Source of the DNA: Candidatus Eisenbergiella merdigallinarum
GTDB lineage: Bacteria > Bacillota > Clostridia > Lachnospirales > Lachnospiraceae
Assembly: GCA_019119355.1 (NCBI GenBank)
Contig: DWXE01000001.1
Coordinates: 107,550 to 171,549 of the forward strand
Length of the DNA stretch: 64,000 nt
Reading direction: 5' to 3'
The notes beneath the pieces were generated by a model. It was not told the DNA's origin. It searched no databases and saw only the letters and a program-made list of their open reading frames with translations. The first letter of the stretch is position 1. Each line of letters opens with the position of its first letter. A program made the position numbers and the translations under genes. Positions 33,664 through 41,959 of the stretch are shown in pieces.

Positions 33664-35511
33664 CTATTCCGTCCGTTCCGGCCTGCTCTGCGCGGAAACG
33701 CCCGCGGGCGATGGCTGCGCCGGGGCATCATCGGCGAAAACGCCGGGGCCGCGCAGCTCCATGCAGGCGGTGAGGCTTCCGTCCGCTTCGTTCCGGTAAA
33801 AAATGCCGCCGCACTGAGGAAAATGAAGGCAGATCCGTTCGTTTACATTTCGGACCCCGAATCCGCTGGAGACCTTCAATGAGGTATCTTCGTAGCGGAG
33901 ATAGCGGTTCAGCTCGTCGGCGTCGCAGCCCCGGCCGTTGTCGTGCACTTCGATGAGACAGCCGCAGCCGGTTTTTTGGGCGCGCACAACGATATGGAGG
34001 TCTTCGCCGGGCGCCGGCCGGGCGTGGCGGACGGAATTTTCCACCAGGGGCTGCAGCGTGAATTTGGGAATTCTGACTTCTTCCCGGCAGAGTTCGGCGT
34101 CCAGCGTCAGGCGGTTGTCGTGGCGGAGCTGGTAGATGGAGATGAATTCCCGGATGTTTTCCATTTCCAGAGCGATGGGGACCATGCTGTCCGCCTCGGT
34201 GATGCTGTAACGCATCAGGCTGGCGATGGAAGAGACGATTCCCGCGATATCGTCGCAGCCGCGGGAGAGGGCCAGCCAGTTCACCATATCCATGGCGTTG
34301 AAGATGAAGTGCGGATTGATCTGGGCCTGCAGGGCGCGGAGGGAGGAGCGCTTTTCCTTCTCGCTCTGAACCCGGATGTCTTCGATCAGCCCGTTGACGT
34401 TTTCGATGAGCTGGCGGAAGCTCTGCTCCAGGACGACCAGCTCCTTTTCGTCGGAAACGTGAAGCCTGGATACGTCATAATCCCGGGTATCCCGGATTTG
34501 TCCCACGGCGCTGGAAAAACGGGTGATGGGCCTGCTCAGCCGTCCGGTCAGAAGATAGATGACGAACAGGACGAGGAGGGCGATGCCCGCGAAAATCAGG
34601 CTGTAGGTGACCAGCAGGGGCATGACGCTGTCGACGATGTCGCTGTTGGGCGTTAAAAACAGGAACTGGATCCCGTATTTCGCCCGGCAGGAATTGACCA
34701 GAAAGGTCTCCCCGCTCTTCAGCGTCATGGTGAACTCGTCCGTTCCGGTCTGCGAAAACGCATCCCTGGCGCCGGCATACGCTTCGGAGGGGAGGGAGGG
34801 GTTGCTGCGGTATAAAATCTCTCCGCCATCATTGAGCAGAGCATATCCGCTGCCCCCGGTGACGGGCGTGCTGGAGAATACGCTCTCCAGCTGGCTGTCG
34901 GCCACGCTGACCACCATCACCGCAGTTCCGTTGGAATCGTAGGGACCGATATAGTAGCTGTTGGTGATCTTTCTGGCGATACAGATTTCATCCGTTTCCC
35001 CGTTGCGGAACACGTAGATCGTATTCTGCAGCGTTTTCACATACCAGTCCTCCTCTTTGACCCGGGAGTTGGAGAAGACCGAACTGGAGGCGATGTAAGG
35101 GTTGTCGTTGAGCGTATACGCTTCGAAGGAGTCCGCGATGGGGAGCAGGTCGGAAAGAAACAGCGTGTTCCGGTAATAATAGGTGCTGTCGATGACCTGG
35201 TGGGTGGCGTAGTGCGCGAACTGATCCTGAATCGCCATCCTGGCCTGGATGGACTCCATGGGATCCACGCCGTCGGCGCTCAGATATTTTCCCAGAGCCT
35301 TGTCGCTGACGAGCTGCACCGCGGTCTGATAAATGGACTCCAGAAAGCTGTCGGCCATCCGCCGGTTGAGCTCCACGTTGGTGCGCTGATTGATCCTGGT
35401 TTCCTGAAAGAAGGCCTGATAAAAATAGAGAAACATGACGCCGTAGGAGATCAGCAGCACCGCCAGCATGGACGCGGCGGTCGTTATGAAGATTTTTTTC
35501 CTAATTCCCAT
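33664..35511 (-). CDS. YesM-type sensor histidine kinase
   Basis: The 615-residue kinase has an N-terminal membrane helix (about 8-30), an extracytoplasmic sensor domain to about 300, a second helix, HAMP (about 330-380), a His_kinase domain with ALQAQINPHFIFNAMD (phospho-acceptor H401) and an HATPase_c domain. Such YesM kinases sense sugars or sugar-binding proteins outside the cell. Residues FIFNAMD differ slightly from the usual FLYNTLD. It pairs with the AraC-type regulator, whose gene overlaps its start by 11 bases. Confidence 0.92.
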   Translation of the reverse strand: MGIRKKIFITTAASMLAVLLISYGVMFLYFYQAFFQETRINQRTNVELNRRMADSFLESIYQTAVQLVSDKALGKYLSADGVDPMESIQARMAIQDQFAHYATHQVIDSTYYYRNTLFLSDLLPIADSFEAYTLNDNPYIASSSVFSNSRVKEEDWYVKTLQNTIYVFRNGETDEICIARKITNSYYIGPYDSNGTAVMVVSVADSQLESVFSSTPVTGGSGYALLNDGGEILYRSNPSLPSEAYAGARDAFSQTGTDEFTMTLKSGETFLVNSCRAKYGIQFLFLTPNSDIVDSVMPLLVTYSLIFAGIALLVLFVIYLLTGRLSRPITRFSSAVGQIRDTRDYDVSRLHVSDEKELVVLEQSFRQLIENVNGLIEDIRVQSEKEKRSSLRALQAQINPHFIFNAMDMVNWLALSRGCDDIAGIVSSIASLMRYSITEADSMVPIALEMENIREFISIYQLRHDNRLTLDAELCREEVRIPKFTLQPLVENSVRHARPAPGEDLHIVVRAQKTGCGCLIEVHDNGRGCDADELNRYLRYEDTSLKVSSGFGVRNVNERICLHFPQCGGIFYRNEADGSLTACMELRGPGVFADDAPAQPSPAGVSAQSRPERTE

Positions 35512-36571
35512 GCAGGCCCCCCTGAAGGATCAGATTCCTGTACTCGCTGGGCGTGTTCCCCGTCTTTTTCTTGAACAGTTTGGCGAAATATTTCGCGTCG
35601 GAATATCCGGACAACAGGGATACCTCCGCGATGGTATGGCTCATGTCGGAGAGCAGCTGCCTGGACTTTTCCAGGCGCAGATCCGTCACGTAGGCGCTCA
35701 GATTGACGCCCGTAGCCTGCTTGAACACCGTGCTCAGATGGGAGAGGGAAACGTGCATGGCGTAGGAGAGCGCGGACAGATTGAATTCCGGGTCGCTGTA
35801 GTGCTCTTCAATGTAGCGGAGCGCATAGGAAGTGATGGCGTCCGTATGCGCGTTTTTCTGCAGGGAAACGCTGGTCAGCAGATCGTAGTATTTCGTGATG
35901 ATATAGTCCATCTTTTCCTGCCGGTCCGACATGTCCAGAAACGTCTCCATGGTCGAACTTCTGGAATAGGAGATGGCCTGCGGATCCAGGTTGATATCCG
36001 ACAGATACTGATAGAGATAGTTGAGCAGCTGGATGCCCACGGGGTTGCAGTCGTTTCCCAGCATCAGCTGAGCGAAGAGCGGGGACTGGAAAAATTCGTC
36101 CAGGGTATCCCGGTCGCCGTTTTTGAGGGCCGTAAGGAGCCTTCCCTTAAGGGAATCGTCCCAGACCGTCAGGTACGATTTCTGCCGCAGGAGAAGCTGT
36201 TCCGTGGTCTGTGCCAGCAGGCAGTTGAGCTGTTCCAGCTTGTCGCGGGTGATGGGCTTTAAAATATAGTTGATGACCCCGTACTGGATGGCCTGCCTGG
36301 CGTATTCGAACTCCCCGTGCGCCGTCAACAGGATCATCTGGATGTGGGGCATCCTTTCCCGAACCTGTCGGGCCAGCTCGATCCCGTTCATGCCGCCCAT
36401 TTTGATATCGGAGATGATGACGTCGGGATGGACGGTCTCCAGAAGCGTCAGCGCTTCTTCGCCGGAAGAAGCCGTGCCCGCCAGCACCCCCTGAAAACGA
36501 TCCCAGTCCAGCATGGAAATCAGCCCCTGGATCGCAAATTTTTCATCATCCACCAGAAGAATTCTGAGCAT
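35501..36571 (-). CDS. YesN/AraC-type response regulator
   Basis: The 356-residue regulator combines a receiver domain (phospho-acceptor D55 in ISDIKMGGMNG, acidic pocket VDDEKFA) with a C-terminal AraC-type double helix-turn-helix (about 250-350, motif VSLLSGYSDAKYFAKLFKKK). It should activate glycan-use genes when the partner kinase phosphorylates it. First gene of the regulator-kinase-fucosidase operon, with a strong promoter at 36595-36623, divergent from the sulfatase gene. Confidence 0.92.
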   Translation of the reverse strand: MLRILLVDDEKFAIQGLISMLDWDRFQGVLAGTASSGEEALTLLETVHPDVIISDIKMGGMNGIELARQVRERMPHIQMILLTAHGEFEYARQAIQYGVINYILKPITRDKLEQLNCLLAQTTEQLLLRQKSYLTVWDDSLKGRLLTALKNGDRDTLDEFFQSPLFAQLMLGNDCNPVGIQLLNYLYQYLSDINLDPQAISYSRSSTMETFLDMSDRQEKMDYIITKYYDLLTSVSLQKNAHTDAITSYALRYIEEHYSDPEFNLSALSYAMHVSLSHLSTVFKQATGVNLSAYVTDLRLEKSRQLLSDMSHTIAEVSLLSGYSDAKYFAKLFKKKTGNTPSEYRNLILQGGLHGN

Positions 36572-36594
36572 AATCGATTCCTCCTTCCCTAACC

Positions 36595-36623
36595 ATTATA
36601 AAGACTGTTTCGCCCTTCGGCAA
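36595..36623 (-). promoter_or_regulatory. promoter of the regulator-kinase-fucosidase operon
   Basis: On the minus strand TTGCCG (36623-36618), 17-base spacer, perfect TATAAT (36600-36595). Confidence 0.65.
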
Positions 36624-36674
36624 TCGCTTCCGGCGAGAAGAGAAAAAAGTGCACCGATTCTAAAAAGATTCTCG

Positions 36675-36703
36675 TTGTTGAAAAACGCGTCTCTTTTTAT
36701 GCT
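36675..36703 (+). promoter_or_regulatory. promoter of the first sulfatase gene
   Basis: TTGTTG (36675-36680), 17-base spacer, TATGCT (36698-36703). A box TCTCGTTGT overlaps the -35; a similar box TCGCGTTGT overlaps the -35 of the transporter promoter at 38273. Confidence 0.45.
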
Positions 36704-36773
36704 GAAAGTGTCCTCCGTCCGTCCGGGACGGAGGCGAAAAACCGCGGCCTGCGAAGGGAAGGGAGAACCACTC

Positions 36774-38225
36774 ATGGGAAAAAGAAAAAACGTGCTGCTG
36801 CTCTTATCCGACCAGCAGCGTCTGGATACGGTGAGCGCCTATCAAAAGGGCTGTATCTGCCGGACGCCGAATCTCGACCGGCTGGCGCAGGAAGGAATGA
36901 AATTCAACAACGCCTTCTGCACCTCCGCCATCTGCGCCCCCTCCAGAGCCAGCGTGATGACGGGCCTGTATTCCCATAAGCACGGCGTCATCGATAATTA
37001 TACGGATATCCGCCCGGGCACCCCGCTTTTGGGGCAGTGCATGGCGGATGCCGGATATTACTGCGGGTATGCCGGAAAATGGCACGTGTCGCCGAACCGG
37101 ACGCCGAAGGAGTGCGGCTTCGAGGACAATCTGCCGTTTATGGGCTACGGCTTTCCGGGCAGCGGGGTGTTCCCCAGCCTGAAGTTCAACCTCCCGCCCA
37201 GAAATCAACCCAACTATTATGCCGAATATCTGAGGGAAAACGGATTCGAAGGGGTGGACGTCAGCCGCGGCTTTATGGGAAACAATCCGGCCCTGCAGAT
37301 CCAGGAGATGTACTGCCGTCACGACGGCCCCTTTGAGAGCACCATCGAATATTTTGTGGCCCAGGAGACCAACCGGCTGATCGAGAAGGCGAAGGACGAT
37401 TCCCGCCCGTTTTTCATCTGGAGCAATTTCTGGGGGCCGCACAGCCCCAGCATCGTGCCGGAGCCCTATTATTCCATGTACCGGCCGGAAGATATTCCGG
37501 AACATCCCAGCTACTGCGAGGATTTTAAGGATAAGCCCTACGGGTATTACCTGACGGAGAAGATGTGGGGGCTGTCGGACTATGGGTGGCGGGGCTTTCA
37601 GAAAATCGCGGCCCGCTATTTCGGGCACTGTACCATGATCGACGACTGCGTGGGGCTGATCGTGGAGAAGCTGAAGGAATGCGGCCTGTACGAGGATACA
37701 GTGATCATCTATTCCGCCGACCACGGCGACTGTATGGGAGCGCATAGGCTGGTGGAAAAGGGGGCCTTTACCTTCGATGAGATCTACCGGGTGCCCATGA
37801 TCGTAAAGGGCCTGGGGAAGGAGGACAACGACAGCCTGGTCCTTCTGCAGGAGCTGATGCCCAGCATCCTGGATATTGCCGGAAAGCGGCCGCCCAAACC
37901 GGTGGACGGGGAGAGCCTTCTGCCGCTGATGGAAGGAACGCGCCGGGATAACGGCAGAAAGGACGTCTTCTGCGAATTCCACTATCATTTCTACACCGCG
38001 AGGCAGAGGATGGTGAGGGATCTGGATTACCAGTTCACCTTCAACGAAAACGAGAGAGGGGAGCTGTACGATCTGAAGAAAGACCCCTGGCAGCTGCACA
38101 ACGTCTGCGACGACGTGGCATACCGGGAAATCAAACGGGAATATATGGACCGGCTGCAGCGGCATATGGAGGAAACGCAGGATCCCGCGCTGATCTGGTT
38201 TAACCGGATCCGGGAGTTTTACTGA
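36774..38225 (+). CDS. sulfatase (Cys-type, formylglycine-dependent), glycan desulfation
   Basis: The 483-residue protein has the sulfatase signature ICAPSRASVMTG, in which C54 would be turned into formylglycine. Metal-ligand motifs are LLLLSDQQ near the start and YSADHGDCMGAH later. I start it at ATG 36774, behind GAAGGGAAGGGAG; the open frame extends upstream without a start signal. No signal peptide is visible, suggesting action on imported sulfated sugars. The Cys-type needs an anaerobic maturase (anSME), which is not in the window. It lies between the divergent regulators and the sugar transporter. Confidence 0.9.
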   Translation: MGKRKNVLLLLSDQQRLDTVSAYQKGCICRTPNLDRLAQEGMKFNNAFCTSAICAPSRASVMTGLYSHKHGVIDNYTDIRPGTPLLGQCMADAGYYCGYAGKWHVSPNRTPKECGFEDNLPFMGYGFPGSGVFPSLKFNLPPRNQPNYYAEYLRENGFEGVDVSRGFMGNNPALQIQEMYCRHDGPFESTIEYFVAQETNRLIEKAKDDSRPFFIWSNFWGPHSPSIVPEPYYSMYRPEDIPEHPSYCEDFKDKPYGYYLTEKMWGLSDYGWRGFQKIAARYFGHCTMIDDCVGLIVEKLKECGLYEDTVIIYSADHGDCMGAHRLVEKGAFTFDEIYRVPMIVKGLGKEDNDSLVLLQELMPSILDIAGKRPPKPVDGESLLPLMEGTRRDNGRKDVFCEFHYHFYTARQRMVRDLDYQFTFNENERGELYDLKKDPWQLHNVCDDVAYREIKREYMDRLQRHMEETQDPALIWFNRIREFY

Positions 38226-38272
38226 AAACCGGAAACGCCGAAAAAAATCCACCTCCCTTAAAAAAAGTCGCG

Positions 38273-38301
38273 TTGTGGAGACGGAAAAACCGTTTTATGA
38301 T
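38273..38301 (+). promoter_or_regulatory. promoter of the sugar ABC transporter operon
   Basis: TTGTGG (38273-38278), 17-base spacer, TATGAT (38296-38301). Confidence 0.5.
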
Positions 38302-38347
38302 AAAAACAGATCGGAAAGGACACGAAAGGAAAGCAGGAGGATGTCTC

Positions 38348-39262
38348 ATGAAGAAACAGAAAAAGAGCAGATGGTTTTATTTTAAAAAGAATCTTCCTCT
38401 TACCATGATGGCGCTGCCGGGAATCATCCTGATGATTCTGTTCAAATACCTGCCGCTATCGGGAATCGTGCTGGCGTTCAAGCAATACAACATCCGGGAC
38501 GGCATCTTCGGAAGCGCCTGGAACGGCCTGAAGAATTTCGAGTATCTGTTTCGGACGAAGGACGCCTGGATCATTACGAGGAACACGCTGGGATATAACC
38601 TGATGTTCATCGTCCTGGATCTGGTGCTGGCGGTGACCATGGCGATCATCCTGAACGAACTGCATCAGAAGAGGGCGGCAAAGGTCTATCAGACCATTTT
38701 CATGGCGCCGTACTTCCTCTCCTGGGTCGTGGTCTCCTTCATCGCCTATTCGCTGCTGAGCGTGGACAACGGTTTCATCAACCGGGCGTTGGGGCTCAAC
38801 GTCACCTGGTATTCGCAGACGTCGGCGTGGCCCGTCATTCTGGTCGTCTTCCAGATCTGGAAAACCCTGGGGTATTCCACGGTGATGTATCTGGGAAGCA
38901 TCGTGGGCATCTCCAACGATTATTACGAAGCGGCGCTGATGGACGGAGCGACCAAGTGGCAGCAGATCAAATACATCACGCTGCCGTCCTTAAAGGGTAT
39001 GATGATCGTCCTGACCATCCTCGCCATCGGAAAGATTTTCTATGCGGACTTCGGCCTGTTTTACCAGCTCCCGAGGAACTCGGGCCCGCTGTTCCCGGTC
39101 ACGAACGTGATCGATACCTATGTGTACAGAGCGCTGAAAGAAAACGGAAACATCGGCATGTCGGCCGCGGCCAGCCTGTATCAGTCCCTGGTGGGGTTTG
39201 TGCTGGTCCTGACGTCCAACTTCATCGTGCGTAAGATCGATCCGGACAGCGCGCTGTTTTAA
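38348..39262 (+). CDS. carbohydrate ABC transporter permease, LplB/YtcP-type (first)
   Basis: This 304-residue, six-helix permease has an N-terminal KKNLPLTMMALPGIILMILF and the EAA loop motif EAALMDGATKWQQIKYITLPS, typical of CUT1 sugar transporters that often pair with YesMN regulators. ATG 38348 follows AGGAGG; the frame upstream of it is open but lacks a start signal. It forms the channel with the permease encoded next, 10 bases on. No ATPase gene lies nearby; such systems commonly share an MsmX-like ATPase encoded elsewhere. Confidence 0.92.
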   Translation: MKKQKKSRWFYFKKNLPLTMMALPGIILMILFKYLPLSGIVLAFKQYNIRDGIFGSAWNGLKNFEYLFRTKDAWIITRNTLGYNLMFIVLDLVLAVTMAIILNELHQKRAAKVYQTIFMAPYFLSWVVVSFIAYSLLSVDNGFINRALGLNVTWYSQTSAWPVILVVFQIWKTLGYSTVMYLGSIVGISNDYYEAALMDGATKWQQIKYITLPSLKGMMIVLTILAIGKIFYADFGLFYQLPRNSGPLFPVTNVIDTYVYRALKENGNIGMSAAASLYQSLVGFVLVLTSNFIVRKIDPDSALF

Positions 39263-39272
39263 GGAGGCTCCC

Positions 39273-40196
39273 ATGTCAAAGACGATTCGAAGCGGTCATA
39301 AAGAGAGAAGGATCAATGAGATCAGCAACCGGTCAAACGCGATCCTGCTGATCATACTGACGCTCCTGGCAGCGGTGTGCGTGCTTCCGGTGCTGCTGGT
39401 GGTCATCGTTTCCTTCAGCAGCGAGCAGAGCATTTTTATGAAGGGTTATTCCTTCTTCCCTGCGGAATTCAGCCTGGAGGCGTATCGGTTCTTCCTGAGG
39501 CTGGGGGATCAGATCGTCCGCTCCTATGCGATCACCCTGTTCGTGACGGTGTTCGGAACGCTGTTCAGCCTCGTGGTGACGACCATGCTCTCCTATGTGT
39601 TGTCCAGGCCGGACTACCGCTACGGGAGGGTGCTGACGCTCCTGCTTCTGTTCACGATGCTGTTCAACGGCGGGCTGGTTCCCAGCTATATGGTGAACAC
39701 CCAGCTGCTGGGGCTGAGGGATACGATCTGGGCGCTGATTTTCCCCATGTCCCTCAACGTCTTCTACGTGGTGATCCTGAGGACCTTTTTCAGGGGGATC
39801 CCGCTGGAGATCATCGAGGCCGCGCACATCGACGGAGCGGGGGAGTTCAGAACTTTCCTGACGGTGGTGCTCCCGCTGTCGAAGCCCGGCGTGGCGACCA
39901 TCGGCCTGTTCACCGTGATCGCTTACTGGAACGACTGGTTCCTGGGCATGCTCTACATCTTTGAAACGAAGAAATATCCGATCCAGACTCTTTTGCAGAG
40001 CATGCAAAACAGCCTGGAAGCCCTGACACAATCCTCGGCCAACGCGCTGGAATATGCGGAAATGGCGAAGAACGCCCCTACGGACAGCGGGCGGATGGCC
40101 CTGACGGTTCTGGTGGTGCTCCCGGTCATGCTGGCCTACCCGTTCTTCCAGAAGTACTTCGTGAAGGGCCTCACCGTGGGTGGAGTCAAGGGTTGA
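39273..40196 (+). CDS. carbohydrate ABC transporter permease (second)
   Basis: The 307-residue MalG-like permease has six membrane helices and the EAA loop EAAHIDGAGEFRTFLTVVLPLSKP. AAGGAGG precedes ATG 39273. It pairs with the preceding permease and the binding protein gene starting at 40266. Confidence 0.92.
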   Translation: MSKTIRSGHKERRINEISNRSNAILLIILTLLAAVCVLPVLLVVIVSFSSEQSIFMKGYSFFPAEFSLEAYRFFLRLGDQIVRSYAITLFVTVFGTLFSLVVTTMLSYVLSRPDYRYGRVLTLLLLFTMLFNGGLVPSYMVNTQLLGLRDTIWALIFPMSLNVFYVVILRTFFRGIPLEIIEAAHIDGAGEFRTFLTVVLPLSKPGVATIGLFTVIAYWNDWFLGMLYIFETKKYPIQTLLQSMQNSLEALTQSSANALEYAEMAKNAPTDSGRMALTVLVVLPVMLAYPFFQKYFVKGLTVGGVKG

Positions 40197-40211
40197 GAAA
40201 AAGGATTTGTG

Positions 40212-40232
40212 AAATGTGTTCTGAACACATTT
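40212..40232. promoter_or_regulatory. 21-bp perfect palindrome upstream of the binding-protein gene
   Basis: AAATGTGTTC, one central T, GAACACATTT. It lies between permease and binding-protein genes, 33 bases before the start codon. It could be an operator or an RNA hairpin tuning expression. Confidence 0.5.
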
Positions 40233-40265
40233 TGTGAATAAAGAAAAAAAATGGAGGAAAAGCGT

Positions 40266-41873
40266 ATGAAAATGAAAAAACTGTTGAGCTCGGGAATGTC
40301 TCTTCTGCTCGCAACGGCTTTGCTCGCGGGGTGCGGGGGAGCGCCCCAGACTTCCGCCGTAGTGGAGAGCGCACAGGGGTCGGAAGCCGCTTCTGCGGCG
40401 CAGACGCAGGAAGCTTCCAGCGAGGCCGCCGAGAGCGCTTCGGACGAAATCGTGACCCTGAAATGGTACATGTCCATCAATCCGGTGGCGGCCGACACGG
40501 ATAAGGTGATGGAGAAAATCAACGAGTACACGAAAGAAAAGATCGGGGTGGAAATCGACTATACGGTCATCGCGAACCCTGATTATAAGGAAAAAATGCC
40601 GACGCTGATCAACTCCGGCGACTACTTCGACATCTGCTTCACCGCCAACTGGACCACAAACTATACGCAGTTTGCCGGAAGAGGGGCTTTCATGGATATC
40701 AAAGAGCTGCTCCCTCAGTACGCGAAGGAAACCTGGGAGTTTATCCCCCAGGAGCTCTGGACCGCGGCTTCCATCGACGGAGCGATCTACGGCGTGCCTT
40801 CCTATAAGGAAATGGGATGGCAGTCCGGCTTCTTCGTAAACTCCGACATGGCGGAGGAATACGGCATCGACCTGAGCGCGGTGAAAACGCTGGAAGACTA
40901 TACGGAAGTGCTGAAGACCGTGAAGGAAAAATCGGAAGCGGCGGGACAGAACGTCATCGGCGTCAGCGGAATGACCTTCAATCTGACGGTGCCTTATGAA
41001 AGCCTGACCGGAACGCCCACGCTGCCGGGAGCATCCCCGGTTTCCGAATTCGGAAATTTCGAAGGCGAGGAAGAGGTCTTCAACCAGTATGCGAGCCAGG
41101 ATTACATGGATTATTGCAATCTGGTGAGGGATTGGTACAATAACGGATATCTCTCCGCGGATCCTGTCAACTACGACTCCGATACGGCCAACAGGGACAA
41201 CGACTTTGCCAACGGCAAGCTGTTCTCCTACGTGATCTCCTATGCGCCCGGCGCTGCGGAATCCGAAGAAGCCAAAACGGGACATGGCGTGACCTTCGTT
41301 CCCCTGATGAACCCCCTGTTTGAAACCAGAAACGCCATGGGCGGTCTGCTGGCGATCTCTTCCGCCTCCAAATATCCCGAAAAGGCGCTGGAGTTCATCA
41401 ACCTGCTGAACACCGATGAATACGTTGGCACGCTGATCCGTCACGGAATCGAAGGCGAACACCATACCGCTGTGGGCGATACGCAGGTCGACCGGACCAT
41501 GGGCGGCACCCTGGATCCCGCTGACAACGGATACGATTATACCTATGGCTGGCAGTTCGGCACGCCTTTCAATCAGAAGTGGGATATTTCCTATCCGGAT
41601 AATATCGAAGAGATGTTCACGGAGTACAACGAATCCGCCATCACGGCAGCGCACAACGGATTCACCTTCGATACCACGCCGGTGGAAGCGGAAATCGCGG
41701 CTCTCACCAGCACGGTGGAAGAATATGCGAAAGCGCTGGAGAGCGGCATGGTAGACCCTGCCGAAAACGTTCCCAAGTTCCTGCAGGCGCTGGAGGACAA
41801 CGGAGTGCAGATCCTGATGGACGAGATCCAGACGCAGCTGGATGCCTGGGGCTCCGGGGCTGCAGCCGAATAA
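40266..41873 (+). CDS. sugar-binding lipoprotein of the ABC transporter
   Basis: The 535-residue protein has a lipoprotein signal with lipobox LLAGC (C23), a Ser/Ala/Glu linker and a long family 1 solute-binding fold, as in LplA-type proteins that bind oligosaccharides. I start it at ATG 40266; the ATG at 40251 would make codons of the GGAGG site. It serves the two permeases upstream. Gene context (fucosidase, sulfatases) points to a fucosylated or sulfated host-glycan fragment as ligand. Confidence 0.9.
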   Translation: MKMKKLLSSGMSLLLATALLAGCGGAPQTSAVVESAQGSEAASAAQTQEASSEAAESASDEIVTLKWYMSINPVAADTDKVMEKINEYTKEKIGVEIDYTVIANPDYKEKMPTLINSGDYFDICFTANWTTNYTQFAGRGAFMDIKELLPQYAKETWEFIPQELWTAASIDGAIYGVPSYKEMGWQSGFFVNSDMAEEYGIDLSAVKTLEDYTEVLKTVKEKSEAAGQNVIGVSGMTFNLTVPYESLTGTPTLPGASPVSEFGNFEGEEEVFNQYASQDYMDYCNLVRDWYNNGYLSADPVNYDSDTANRDNDFANGKLFSYVISYAPGAAESEEAKTGHGVTFVPLMNPLFETRNAMGGLLAISSASKYPEKALEFINLLNTDEYVGTLIRHGIEGEHHTAVGDTQVDRTMGGTLDPADNGYDYTYGWQFGTPFNQKWDISYPDNIEEMFTEYNESAITAAHNGFTFDTTPVEAEIAALTSTVEEYAKALESGMVDPAENVPKFLQALEDNGVQILMDEIQTQLDAWGSGAAAE

Positions 41874-41902
41874 GACCGAATAAAAACTGAAAACAGCCGG
41901 AT

Positions 41903-41936
41903 GCGGACAGAGGGCCTTTGGCCTTCTGTCCGTCCG
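41903..41936 (+). repeat. hairpin between binding-protein and second sulfatase genes
   Basis: CGGACAGAGGGCC and GGCCTTCTGTCCG form a stem with a TTT loop and one G-T pair. No T tract follows, so it may set relative transcript levels inside the operon. Confidence 0.55.
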
Positions 41937-41959
41937 CTGTATGAGGAGGAAACCTTACG

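Noticed and set aside
39333..41654. 773-codon open frame on the minus strand
   Set aside because: Shadow of permease and binding-protein genes, which have clear family motifs and start signals.
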